DNA from: Polynucleobacter sp. AP-Jannik-300A-C4
Lineage (GTDB): Bacteria; Pseudomonadota; Gammaproteobacteria; Burkholderiales; Burkholderiaceae
Length of the DNA: 64,000 nucleotides
Assembly: GCF_018688335.1 (NCBI RefSeq)
Contig: NZ_CP061316.1
Location: 1,674,001 to 1,738,000, forward strand
Reading direction: 5' to 3'
Numbering within the stretch: the stretch's first letter is position 1; every line of letters begins with the position of its first letter. Under the pieces are notes generated by a model. The model did not search any database. It saw nothing but the letters and a program-made list of their open reading frames with translations, and had not been told where the DNA came from. The translations under genes were made by a program, and so were the position numbers. Of this stretch, positions 1 to 11,049 are shown one piece after another.

Positions 1-1344
1 CGACGCATGCCCCTCGCGGTAGCCTTACCGGAGACTGAGGAGCAGGTTGCCCAGATCCTAAAGACCTGCTTTGAAATGCAGGTGCCTATCGTTCCACGCG
101 GATCTGGCACTGGCCTATCCGGTGGCGCCATGCCCATTTCCCAAGGTTTAGTGCTCTCGCTAGCCAAACTCAAAAAGATTATCAGCATTGACCCTTTCAC
201 CAGAACTGCAGTTGTACAACCCGGTGTTCGCAATTTAGCCATCTCTGAAGCTGTTGCCCATCTGGGGCTTTATTACGCTCCGGACCCCTCTTCACAGATT
301 GCCTGCTCCATTGGCGGCAATGTGAATGAAAACTCTGGTGGTGTCCACTGCCTCAAATATGGACTAACCCTTCACAACGTCCTCAAAGTTCGCGGCGTGT
401 TGATGAATGGTGAAATCGTGGAATTTGGCAGCCTTGCGCCGGACTCTCCAGGACTCGATTTATTGGCAATTGTGATGGGTAGCGAAGGCATGCTCGCAGT
501 GGTGACTGAAGTCACGGTCAAGCTCATTGCTAAGCCAAAATTGGCTCGCGTCATCATGGCCAGTTTTGACGATATTGAAAAAGGTGCCGATGCAGTTGCC
601 GCGATCATCGCTGCTGGCATCATTCCTGCCGGCTTAGAGATGATGGATAAAGCCACTACTCGTGCAGTAGAAGAATTTGTTCATGCGGGGTATGACCTTG
701 AAGCTGAGACCATTCTCCTGTGTGAGTCCGATGGCACGCCTGAAGAGGTTGCAGAAGAAATTGAGCGCATGACTAAGGTGCTCGAACTAGCAGGTGCTAG
801 TGGTATTCAGATTTCTCAAAATGAATCGGAGCGCTTGAAATTTTGGAGTGGTCGTAAGAATGCCTTCCCCGCAGCAGGACGCTTAGCGCCTGATTACTAC
901 TGTATGGATGGAACAATCCCCCGCAGAAATATTGGCACTCTACTCAGACGTATTCAGGTTATGGAAAAGAAATATGGTCTTGTTTGCTTGAATGTATTTC
1001 ATGCGGGCGATGGCAATATGCATCCACTCATTTTATTTAACGGTGCCGATCAAGATGAGTGGCATCGAGCTGAAGAATTCGGTACTGAAATTTTAGAAGC
1101 CTGTGTCGAGCTCGATGGCACGATTACTGGTGAGCATGGCGTTGGAATTGAAAAAATTAATTCCATGTGCGTTCAATTTGGTGAAGGTGAACGCGAGTCT
1201 TTCTGGGGAGTTAAGGCAGCATTTGACCCTGAACGATTATTAAATCCTGATAAGGCGATCCCCACATTAAATCGTTGTGCTGAATACGGTCGTATGCGCA
1301 TTAGTGGTGGAAACTTGCCGCATCCTGAGTTGGAGCGCTTCTAA
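1..1344 (+). CDS. glcD: Glycolate oxidase FAD-binding subunit GlcD (5' end outside window)
   Basis: This subunit oxidises glycolate to glyoxylate together with GlcE and GlcF at the inner membrane. The visible 447 codons carry the FAD-binding PCMH fold (GSGTGLSGGAMP, PDPSSQIACSIGGN) and the C-terminal FAD-oxidase half with FHAGDGNMHPLI and GEHGVG. The first ATG at position 7 is not the true start: the frame is open from base 1, and known GlcD proteins (about 499 residues) have some 50 more residues before this point. The stop overlaps the glcE start (TAATG), so the genes are translationally coupled. Assignment is by remembered close similarity to E. coli GlcD over the whole visible length. Confidence 0.95.
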   Translation, partial: RRMPLAVALPETEEQVAQILKTCFEMQVPIVPRGSGTGLSGGAMPISQGLVLSLAKLKKIISIDPFTRTAVVQPGVRNLAISEAVAHLGLYYAPDPSSQIACSIGGNVNENSGGVHCLKYGLTLHNVLKVRGVLMNGEIVEFGSLAPDSPGLDLLAIVMGSEGMLAVVTEVTVKLIAKPKLARVIMASFDDIEKGADAVAAIIAAGIIPAGLEMMDKATTRAVEEFVHAGYDLEAETILLCESDGTPEEVAEEIERMTKVLELAGASGIQISQNESERLKFWSGRKNAFPAAGRLAPDYYCMDGTIPRRNIGTLLRRIQVMEKKYGLVCLNVFHAGDGNMHPLILFNGADQDEWHRAEEFGTEILEACVELDGTITGEHGVGIEKINSMCVQFGEGERESFWGVKAAFDPERLLNPDKAIPTLNRCAEYGRMRISGGNLPHPELERF

Positions 1345-2492
1345 TGCCCACATCCAACAATATGGCTATTGATTTATTTCGCGAACAAATTCTGGCAGCA
1401 GCCAAAAGTAAAACACCACTATCAATTGAAGGCGGCGGTACCAAGTCTTGGTATGGCAATACCAATTCCTATGCCAAGTTAGACACCCGCCCTTATTCTG
1501 GCATCCTGGAATACCAGCCTGAAGAATTAGTGATTACGGCTTGTGCTGGCACACCATTAAAGGAAATTGAAGCAGCTCTAGCCGAGAAAAACCAAGTGCT
1601 GGCTTTTGAGCCACCCCATTTTGGTCATAACGCAACTTTTGGTGGCACCATAGCTGCAGGCTTAGCAGGACCTGGCCGCATTAGCGCTGGCAACTTACGT
1701 GACTTTGTTCTTGGTGCACGCATCATGGATGGCAATGGCCAAGACTTATCTTTTGGCGGCAAGGTGATGAAAAACGTGGCGGGATATGACGTTTCACGTT
1801 TGATACCTGGATCTATGGGAACCCTCTCACTATTACTCGAGGCTTCTGTAAAAGTACTACCTAAGCCAGCAGCAACAGCCACCTTACGTTGTCAGCTCAG
1901 CCAAGAAAAAACCTTGCGCCTCTTAAATGAGTGGGCTGGGCAACCCTTACCACTCTCAGCTAGCTGCTGGATTGGAAGCCCAACAGGTGGCGATGGTGAA
2001 CTTACCATTCGTCTGGCCGGTGCTGCTGCTGCTGTTAAGTCTGCAATTCCGCTAATGAATGCAGCTATCGATGCTGTTGAAGTGGACCCAGTGCTTGCAC
2101 AAATATTTTGGAGTGAGCTACGTGAGCAGCACTTAACTGTTTTTACAAACCTAGATAGTGCTGACACACTCTATCGCCTAGCTCTTCCAGTCGCATGCGG
2201 TCCACTTGCAATTAAAAATGCCGTTGGCGATATTGCTTTGGAATGGCATGGACAGCAACGCTGGGTTAAAGCGCCTGGCGATGATGCCACTTTTGCATCC
2301 ATCAAAGCATTAGCCAATGCCAATGGTGGGCATGCAACGCGCTTTAAGCAAGGAAGCAGTGTTGATCCAAGTAAGCAACGCTTTACCCTTTTGAGTGAGC
2401 AAGCGCACTCAACTGCTTTAGAGGCGGTACAAGCACGCCTAAGAGCCGCCTTTGATCCAGCAGGCGTATTTGCTACTTCACGCCTTCCTTAA
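1344..2492 (+). CDS. glcE: Glycolate oxidase subunit GlcE
   Basis: This is the second FAD-binding subunit of glycolate oxidase, required for activity with GlcD and GlcF. The 382-residue protein is shorter than GlcD and has a single PCMH-type FAD domain: GGGTKSWYG near residue 30, FGGTIAAGLAGPGR near 100 and GGKVMKNVAGYDVSRL near 140. The ATG overlaps the glcD stop by one base; a second ATG seven codons later is possible. The C-terminal part is variable, as is usual in this family. Its place between glcD and glcF makes the call firm. Confidence 0.93.
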   Translation: MPTSNNMAIDLFREQILAAAKSKTPLSIEGGGTKSWYGNTNSYAKLDTRPYSGILEYQPEELVITACAGTPLKEIEAALAEKNQVLAFEPPHFGHNATFGGTIAAGLAGPGRISAGNLRDFVLGARIMDGNGQDLSFGGKVMKNVAGYDVSRLIPGSMGTLSLLLEASVKVLPKPAATATLRCQLSQEKTLRLLNEWAGQPLPLSASCWIGSPTGGDGELTIRLAGAAAAVKSAIPLMNAAIDAVEVDPVLAQIFWSELREQHLTVFTNLDSADTLYRLALPVACGPLAIKNAVGDIALEWHGQQRWVKAPGDDATFASIKALANANGGHATRFKQGSSVDPSKQRFTLLSEQAHSTALEAVQARLRAAFDPAGVFATSRLP

Positions 2493-2500
2493 GTCTTTAT

Positions 2501-3778
2501 ATGCAAACTCAATTAGCTCCCCAATTCGCCAATACTCCTGAAGGAATAGAGGCCGCCAGAATTCTTGGAAAATGTGTGCACTGTGGCTTCTGCACTGCTA
2601 CTTGCCCCACCTATCAAATTCTGGGTGATGAACTCGATGGCCCACGTGGTCGTATCTACCTCATCAAGCAGATGGCTGAAGGGCAAGTGCCGACTGAAAA
2701 AACACGCATGCATTTAGATCGCTGCTTAACTTGCCGCAATTGCGAAAGCACTTGCCCAAGCGGTGTGCAATACGGCAACTTGGTGGATATTGGTCGCAAG
2801 TGGGCAGAAGAAAACACTCCTGAGCGCCCTCTTGGCCAGCGCCTCACCCGCTGGGCTTTAAAAGAAGGTTTAACCAGCCCTACATTATTTAATTCAGCGA
2901 TGGCAATTGGTCGCTTAGTTCGCCCACTGATGCCGGCTGGCATCCAACGCAAGATTCCAGAAGCTAAAAATAAAGCATTAGCTAGACACACCGATCCTTA
3001 CGCCAGGCCACAAGCAAGTCACTCTCGTAAGATGCTCTTACTCGAGGGTTGCGTACAGCCAGGCATGCTGCCAAATATCAACTCAGCAACGGCACGTGTT
3101 CTAGATGCACTCAAGATTCAACTGATTAGCGCGTCTAATGCCACATGTTGTGGCGCACTGCGTTACCACCTTAACGATCAAGCTGGTGGCCTTGATAACG
3201 CCAAACAAAATATCGATGCCTGGTGGCCACAAGTGGAACAAGGTGTGGAGGCCATCGTCATGACTGCATCTGGTTGTGGCGTCATGGTCAAAGACTATGG
3301 CCATCTATTTGCAAATGATCCGCAATATGCAAGTAAAGCAAAGATGATCTCTGATCTCACGAAAGATATTTCAGAAATCTTGCCGTCACTTGAGGGCGAG
3401 TTGATTTCTCTGGTGGGTGCAGATCCCAAGCCTGGCGTGGTGTATCACCCACCTTGCACACTTCAACATGGTCAACAAATTCGCGGGAAGGTAGAAGGCC
3501 TGCTAGCTAGTATTGGTATTGGTGTGCGCTTATGCGCTGATAGCCACCTCTGCTGCGGTTCTGCAGGCACCTACTCGGTAACCCAGCCAGAGCTCTCAGA
3601 GCAGTTACGCCATAACAAGCTTGCCCACCTCAATGCCGCTTGCGAAGAGTCTGGTGCGAAAGTCATTGTGTCTGGAAATATTGGTTGCATCACCCATCTG
3701 CAGCAAGATGACACCCCAGTACTACATTGGATCGAGATTGTTGATCAACTTATCAGTCAACAAGGCCAAACCAAATAA
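2501..3778 (+). CDS. glcF: Glycolate oxidase iron-sulfur subunit GlcF
   Basis: The electron-transfer subunit takes electrons from the GlcDE flavins toward the respiratory chain. Two ferredoxin-type 4Fe-4S motifs are visible, with cysteines at 25, 28, 31, 35 and 75, 78, 81, 85. Two CCG-domain cysteine clusters follow (ATCCGALRYH and HLCCGSAGTYS), as in GlcF and heterodisulfide reductase D-like proteins. It is 425 residues, normal for the family. It begins 8 bases after glcE and ends overlapping yggS (TAATG), so the transcript probably runs glcDEF-yggS-proC. Confidence 0.94.
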   Translation: MQTQLAPQFANTPEGIEAARILGKCVHCGFCTATCPTYQILGDELDGPRGRIYLIKQMAEGQVPTEKTRMHLDRCLTCRNCESTCPSGVQYGNLVDIGRKWAEENTPERPLGQRLTRWALKEGLTSPTLFNSAMAIGRLVRPLMPAGIQRKIPEAKNKALARHTDPYARPQASHSRKMLLLEGCVQPGMLPNINSATARVLDALKIQLISASNATCCGALRYHLNDQAGGLDNAKQNIDAWWPQVEQGVEAIVMTASGCGVMVKDYGHLFANDPQYASKAKMISDLTKDISEILPSLEGELISLVGADPKPGVVYHPPCTLQHGQQIRGKVEGLLASIGIGVRLCADSHLCCGSAGTYSVTQPELSEQLRHNKLAHLNAACEESGAKVIVSGNIGCITHLQQDDTPVLHWIEIVDQLISQQGQTK

Positions 3779-4503
3779 TGAGTCAAATTACTACCAACCT
3801 GATGTTGGTAAGGCGAAGGTTAGAACTGGCAGCGCTAGCAGCTAAACGTGAGCCAGAAGACATTCAACTGCTTGCGGTAAGTAAAACTTTTCCAGCAATA
3901 GCGGTTGAAGAAGCTATGCATGCTGGTCAGACTGCCTTTGGTGAGAACTATGTTCAAGAAGGTGTTGAAAAAATTCAGCAACTTGCGAAGTTGCGTCCTT
4001 GGCTAGAGTGGCATTTCATTGGTCCACTTCAGAGCAATAAAACGCGAGATGTCGCAGAACATTTTGATTGGGTACACAGTATTGACCGACTCAAAATTGC
4101 AGAGCGCCTTTCGACTCAACGCGGAGAATTTCCTGATTTGGGTGAACTGCAAGTCTGCGTTCAAATTAATGTGAGTGAAGAAGAATCTAAAAGTGGAATA
4201 TCGCTTGAGGAAGTTGAAACGCTTTGTGATGCCGTAGCAAAACTCCCCAATCTGGTACTTCGTGGACTGATGGCTATCCCCGCGCCCAGCGATGATGTAA
4301 GCCAACAGCGCCGAGCCTTTGCTGCTGTCAGGGAGTGTTTTGTCGGACTTAAAGCAAAGCATAGTAATGATCTTGGGTATGACTTCTTCGACACCCTCTC
4401 CATGGGAATGTCGGACGATATGGAGGCAGCAATTGCTGAAGGCAGCACCATGTTACGTATAGGAAGCGCTATTTTTGGGAAGCGCGATAAGATAAAAATA
4501 TGA
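3778..4503 (+). CDS. yggS: PLP homeostasis protein (YggS/PLPBP family)
   Basis: This is a single-domain, alanine-racemase-like TIM barrel that binds pyridoxal 5'-phosphate and keeps PLP and amino/keto-acid pools balanced; it has no known catalytic activity. The PLP lysine is Lys36 in LLAVSKTFPA, matching Lys36 of E. coli YggS. FGENYVQE, WHFIGPLQSNK and the C-terminal LSMGMSDDMEAAI phosphate-binding stretch are all present. At 241 residues it is normal length. It overlaps glcF upstream and proC downstream (ATGA), and the yggS-proC pairing is common in proteobacteria. Confidence 0.94.
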   Translation: MSQITTNLMLVRRRLELAALAAKREPEDIQLLAVSKTFPAIAVEEAMHAGQTAFGENYVQEGVEKIQQLAKLRPWLEWHFIGPLQSNKTRDVAEHFDWVHSIDRLKIAERLSTQRGEFPDLGELQVCVQINVSEEESKSGISLEEVETLCDAVAKLPNLVLRGLMAIPAPSDDVSQQRRAFAAVRECFVGLKAKHSNDLGYDFFDTLSMGMSDDMEAAIAEGSTMLRIGSAIFGKRDKIKI

Positions 4504-5360
4504 GCACACAACAAACAAACCAAAATGCCCACATCACCTTTATTGGCGGTGGCAATATGGGCCGCGCATTAATTAGCGGATTACTCGCCAACGGTTTTGA
4601 AGCCAAACAACTTTCTGTAGTGGAAGCCAATGCGAGCACGGGCCTGCAATTGCATCAAGATTTTGGCGTACAGATTATTGGTGCTTTGGATCAAATTGCT
4701 TTTGATTTCTCTAAAAATAATGTTGTAGTTATGGCGATTAAGCCTCAGGACTTCAATGTAGTAGCGAAGTCTTTAAATGCGAAACTGAAACATGCAACAG
4801 CGCCAGGTCCGTTGATCCTCAGCATTGCGGCTGGTATTCGCCTCAAAGACATGAGTCGCTGGCTTGACCACGCACGTTGTGTTCGCGCTATGCCAAATAC
4901 TCCCGCCCTCATCGGCAAAGGTATTACAGGTCTATTTGCAGATGTTGGCGTCAGCGCATCTGATCGTGCTCTAGCAGAAACCATTTGCAATGCAGTTGGC
5001 CAAGCAGTATGGGTCAATGAAGAAAAACTCATGGATGCTGTTACTGCGGTTTCTGGAAGTGGCCCCGCCTATGTTTTTGCTTTCTTGGAAGCCATGCAAT
5101 CCAGCGGTGAAAAGCTTGGACTTGATGCAGTCACTGCTCGCAAACTAGCTTACGCCACCCTAGAAGGTGCCACACAGCTTGCCCATAACTCCGATGAGCA
5201 TGCAGGCGTACTGCGTGAACGAGTGACATCTAAAGGCGGCACAACTGCTGCAGCACTCGATACACTCAAGCAACTTGATTGGCATGGTGCACTTGAAAAA
5301 GCAATTGATGCTGCCAGTCAACGTGGCAAAGCTATGGGCGATGAACTAGGCAAGACCTAA
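4500..5360 (+). CDS. proC: Pyrroline-5-carboxylate reductase
   Basis: ProC catalyses the last step of proline synthesis, reducing 1-pyrroline-5-carboxylate with NAD(P)H in the cytoplasm. The N-terminal Rossmann motif [15 protein letters not shown] lies near residues 14-28. [12 protein letters not shown], the substrate loop [10 protein letters not shown] near 185 and the dimer-domain signature near 245 ([16 protein letters not shown]) are family hallmarks. It is 286 residues long and overlaps yggS by 4 bases. Its last 15 bases overlap the 3' end of ubiA on the opposite strand, so the two transcripts converge with no spacer. Confidence 0.95.
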   Translation: MSTQQTNQNAHITFIGGGNMGRALISGLLANGFEAKQLSVVEANASTGLQLHQDFGVQIIGALDQIAFDFSKNNVVVMAIKPQDFNVVAKSLNAKLKHATAPGPLILSIAAGIRLKDMSRWLDHARCVRAMPNTPALIGKGITGLFADVGVSASDRALAETICNAVGQAVWVNEEKLMDAVTAVSGSGPAYVFAFLEAMQSSGEKLGLDAVTARKLAYATLEGATQLAHNSDEHAGVLRERVTSKGGTTAAALDTLKQLDWHGALEKAIDAASQRGKAMGDELGKT

Positions 5361-6209
5361 AAGGATTCCAAGAAAAAGGAATCCGCCTAACCAGTTGTTG
5401 TGGCGAAATGCCTTGAAGCAATCCTCACGCTTGCGGGTCGATACTAGTTTCAGATGATAGATGGCGCAAGTTAAAGCCAGACACCAACCCACCCAAAAGT
5501 AATTATTGAGATTTGCCAACTGGGCAACCCAAGCTTGGCTGAGGAATAGTACGCCGTAACTCAGTGCAATTGCGAGCACGTCAAAGCGACCAAAAGTAAT
5601 GGCTGAAGTGCGCAAGCCCAAACGCAAATCATCATCACGATCAACCATTGCGTAAGCCGTGTCATAAGCAATGGCCCAGAAAATATTGCCGACAAACAAA
5701 ATCCAAGCCTCAAGAGGAATAAAGCCAAGAACTGCGGCATAGGCCATCGGAATGCCGAAACCAAAAGCAATACCAAGAACGGCTTGCGGAATCGCAAAGA
5801 AACGCTTCGTAAAGGGATAGAGAATCGCAACTGCCAAGGCAAAGAAAGAGAGTTCTTTAGTCAGGGCATTGAGGGGTTGAATAAGTAAGTAGGCTATCAA
5901 GGCTAAAGTGGCCGCTACAACCAGAGCCTCTTTTCCAGAAATCTTGCCACTGGTAATCGGTCGATCCTTAGTCCTCAAAACATAGCGATCAAAATCTTGA
6001 TCCGCATAATCATTGATGGCACAACCAGCACTACGCATTAAAAATGTACCCAAGGCAAAAATAATCAGCAGATGGAACTCAGGAAGGCCGCCACTCGCCA
6101 ACCAAAGCGCCCACAAAGTTGGCCACAATAGAAGTAGCGTGCCGATCGGCTTATCTAGACGGATTAAGTAGGCGTAAGCAACAATGCGATTGCGCATCAA
6201 ATCAATCAT
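5346..6209 (-). CDS. ubiA: 4-hydroxybenzoate octaprenyltransferase
   Basis: UbiA is an integral-membrane prenyltransferase that attaches the polyprenyl tail to 4-hydroxybenzoate in ubiquinone synthesis. Two Asp-rich Mg-diphosphate motifs are present, [11 protein letters not shown] followed by RTKDRP, and [32 protein letters not shown] is the usual N-terminal signature and there are about eight hydrophobic segments. I chose the ATG at 6209, which leaves 18 residues before DKPIG, close to E. coli UbiA; the frame reaches a TTG at 6224. It ends inside the 3' end of proC, and recG lies just upstream on the same strand. Confidence 0.94.
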   Translation of the reverse strand: MIDLMRNRIVAYAYLIRLDKPIGTLLLLWPTLWALWLASGGLPEFHLLIIFALGTFLMRSAGCAINDYADQDFDRYVLRTKDRPITSGKISGKEALVVAATLALIAYLLIQPLNALTKELSFFALAVAILYPFTKRFFAIPQAVLGIAFGFGIPMAYAAVLGFIPLEAWILFVGNIFWAIAYDTAYAMVDRDDDLRLGLRTSAITFGRFDVLAIALSYGVLFLSQAWVAQLANLNNYFWVGWCLALTCAIYHLKLVSTRKREDCFKAFRHNNWLGGFLFLGILLGLA

Positions 6210-6244
6210 CTTTCTTTTAAACAATCATGCTCATGATCGCATTA

Positions 6245-8332
6245 TCAAGCTTTTAGAAATTCAGTACGAGATCCAAGCCAACGCTCAAGATGTCTTTCTA
6301 CCAACTCTCCATGCTCGGCCAGCAAACGCTCAGCAGCCATCTGCGCTAATTCAATCAACCAGGCGTCCCGCTGAAGATCAACGAAACGCAACATAGCATC
6401 ACCAGATTGCTTGGCTCCCAATAACTCGCCAGGACCGCGTAGTGATAAATCGCGCTCAGCAATCACAAAGCCATCCGAAGTCTCTCGTAAGGTTTGTAAG
6501 CGCTCTTTAGCGGCTAAAGATAGAGGCTCTGCATACATCAAGATGCAAACTGAATCTGCCGAACCGCGCCCTACACGCCCACGTAACTGATGGATTTGCG
6601 CATACCCAAAACGTTCAGCATGCTCGATCACCATGAGAGCTGCATTGGGAACATCCACCCCCACCTCAATCACTGTAGTTGCAACTAAGAGCTGGATTTC
6701 ATTGGCTTTGAAGGCTGCCATCACTGCAGCTTTTTCTTCACTCTTTAAGCGACCATGCACTAAACCCACTTTGAAATTTGGTAATGCTTGCGTGAGCTGC
6801 TCAAAACTTTCAACTGCAGTTTGTAATTGCAATACCTCTGACTCTTCAATCAAAGGGCATACCCAATAAGCTTGCAGTCCCTTTGCTAGCCAATCATGCA
6901 AACCGCTAATCACCTCATCTCTTCGCGCCGCCTTGACTACTTTGGTGGCAATCGGTTTTCTACCAGGAGGTAATTCATCAATGACTGAAACATCTAAGTC
7001 AGCGTAATAGGTCATTGCCAAAGTCCGTGGAATCGGAGTGGCCGACATCATCAATTGGTGACAATAGAATAGTTCCGAGCCAACGCGTTGCTGAATCTCT
7101 AGACGCTGCCTCACACCAAAACGATGTTGCTCATCAATCACCGCTAAACCTAACTTAGCAAAGCTCACCTTATCCTGAATAAGAGCATGCGTACCAATAA
7201 TCAGCTGAGCCTCACCACCCTCAATCATTTCTTGGGCAAGTCTTTTCTCTTTAGCCTTCAAGCTGCCTGAGAGCCAAGCAATCTTGACACCAAGAGGTCC
7301 AAACCACTCTTGCATTTTGAGATAGTGTTGCTCCGCCAGAATTTCTGTTGGCGCCATGATGGCGGCTTGATAGCCATGATCCATGGCGCGTGCAGCAGCT
7401 AATGCAGCAATCACGGTTTTTCCACTACCCACATCGCCTTGCAATAGGCGATTCATCGGAAAGGTGTTGGATAGATCGGCACCAATCTCGGCCCAGACTC
7501 GGGATTGAGCGCCAGTCAACTTAAAGGGTAAAACTTTCAGCAAGCCATCTTCAATACTGGTAGTTTTTTTGCTTACCTTACTTGCTGGCTGATCCTTTGC
7601 AAAACTAGGAGCGCGTCTTTCTCTACGAATGGCATGAGCCCGCTTTAAAGAAATCTGCTGCGCGAGCAATTCTTCAAACTGAACACGACGCCAAGCAGAA
7701 TGGGTCCGATCTAGAAGTGATTGAGTATTGGCATCTGCGGGTGGCTGATGTAAATAGGTAATCGCATCTTGCAGCGGTGGCCAATCATTGCTTGGCAATA
7801 TTTCTGCCATGAGTTTGGTGGGTAAAAATTCCGCCAAACTTTCTTTCAAACTTGAATCACGTAAAGCTTGTAAGACTGCCTTACGAATAACTGTTTGCGA
7901 GACACCTGCACTTGCAGGATAGACCGGGGTCAAACTTGCTGGCAATGGTGCATCTGGAGTCAAGGCCCGAACTATAGGGTGAACCATTTCAGAGCCTTGA
8001 TAGCCTTCTCGAACCTCACCTCGAACTCGGACATGGGCACCGACTGCCATTTGCTTTTGCTGGCTCGGGTAAAAATTGAGGAAACGGAGCTGTAGCGAAG
8101 CGGTGTCATCCTCAATCGTGACCAGGAGCTGCCTTCTAGGGCGGAACATGACCTGATTGCGAATGACAACACCCTGGGTTTGGATGGAATGAAATCTTCC
8201 AAGGGCTAAGGCTTCCTCGATAGTGAAAAGCTCAGTCTCATCCTCGTAACGGGATGGCAGGTGCAAAGCAAGTGCCATAGGGCTGTTTAAACCCATCTTT
8301 TCGAGTGCAGTTGGCGGTCGCTTAGTCGTCAT
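6245..8332 (-). CDS. recG: ATP-dependent DNA helicase RecG
   Basis: RecG remodels stalled replication forks and branch-migrates Holliday junctions. An N-terminal wedge/OB domain is followed by a superfamily 2 helicase core: Walker A GDVGSGKTVIAALAAA, motif Ia MAPTEILAEQH, DEQH box, MSATPIPRTLA, and C-terminal HGRLKSEEK with the QLRGRVGRG motif VI. The frame extends upstream to a TTG, but the ATG at 8332 gives 695 residues, the family norm, and leaves 30 bases to the divergent queA. It is probably cotranscribed with ubiA, 36 bases downstream. Confidence 0.95.
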   Translation of the reverse strand: MTTKRPPTALEKMGLNSPMALALHLPSRYEDETELFTIEEALALGRFHSIQTQGVVIRNQVMFRPRRQLLVTIEDDTASLQLRFLNFYPSQQKQMAVGAHVRVRGEVREGYQGSEMVHPIVRALTPDAPLPASLTPVYPASAGVSQTVIRKAVLQALRDSSLKESLAEFLPTKLMAEILPSNDWPPLQDAITYLHQPPADANTQSLLDRTHSAWRRVQFEELLAQQISLKRAHAIRRERRAPSFAKDQPASKVSKKTTSIEDGLLKVLPFKLTGAQSRVWAEIGADLSNTFPMNRLLQGDVGSGKTVIAALAAARAMDHGYQAAIMAPTEILAEQHYLKMQEWFGPLGVKIAWLSGSLKAKEKRLAQEMIEGGEAQLIIGTHALIQDKVSFAKLGLAVIDEQHRFGVRQRLEIQQRVGSELFYCHQLMMSATPIPRTLAMTYYADLDVSVIDELPPGRKPIATKVVKAARRDEVISGLHDWLAKGLQAYWVCPLIEESEVLQLQTAVESFEQLTQALPNFKVGLVHGRLKSEEKAAVMAAFKANEIQLLVATTVIEVGVDVPNAALMVIEHAERFGYAQIHQLRGRVGRGSADSVCILMYAEPLSLAAKERLQTLRETSDGFVIAERDLSLRGPGELLGAKQSGDAMLRFVDLQRDAWLIELAQMAAERLLAEHGELVERHLERWLGSRTEFLKA

Positions 8333-8362
8333 CGTTAAAATCCAATACCTGATGGTAATGCT

Positions 8363-10553
<2,191 letters not shown>

Positions 10554-10697
10554 TAGCCCTAGAGCATCAATGGGCACCCCCTGTTGATCTGAAATCAGCC
10601 CTCCAAGCCCCATACAGTTTAGAATTGCGGGTTTACGGCTTTGCTTAAAAGCCTAAAACTGAAGCATTTTCCAATTGGTAACTAATGGAGGTTTTGT

Positions 10698-11024
10698 ATG
10701 TGGATTAGTAACGCTTTTGCCCAGGCTCCAGCCGCGGGTGCAGATTCTGGTGGCTTAATGAGCTTCCTTCCCCTGATTTTGATGTTTGTAGTTTTGTACT
10801 TCATCATGATTCGCCCACAAATGAAGCGTCAAAAAGAAACTAAAGCAATGCTTGAGTCCCTTTCTGTTGGCGATGAAGTAGTGACTGTTGGCGGCATCAT
10901 GGGAAAAGTGACTGCATTGAAAGATCAAGTGGTAACTGTTGAAATTTCTGCCGGCACTGAAGTACAAATGCAAAAAGTCGCCATTACAACAGTATTGCCA
11001 AAAGGCTCAATGAAGTCTGCTTAA
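10698..11024 (+). CDS. yajC: Preprotein translocase subunit YajC
   Basis: This small inner-membrane accessory protein of the SecDF complex has 108 residues. One hydrophobic segment at about residues 21-40 (FLPLILMFVVLYFIMIRPQ) is followed by the conserved RPQMKRQKE and a soluble tail with GDEVVTVGGIMGKV. A good ribosome-binding site (GGAGG) sits about 9 bases before the ATG. It lies 25 bases before secD, and the three genes look like one operon. Confidence 0.94.
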   Translation: MWISNAFAQAPAAGADSGGLMSFLPLILMFVVLYFIMIRPQMKRQKETKAMLESLSVGDEVVTVGGIMGKVTALKDQVVTVEISAGTEVQMQKVAITTVLPKGSMKSA

Positions 11025-11049
11025 TAAGCTTGTTTAAAAGTATCTCGAT

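Noticed and set aside
1..1344. Truncated or degraded glcD
   Set aside because: The reading frame is open to base 1, so the missing N-terminus is due to the window edge and not to gene decay.
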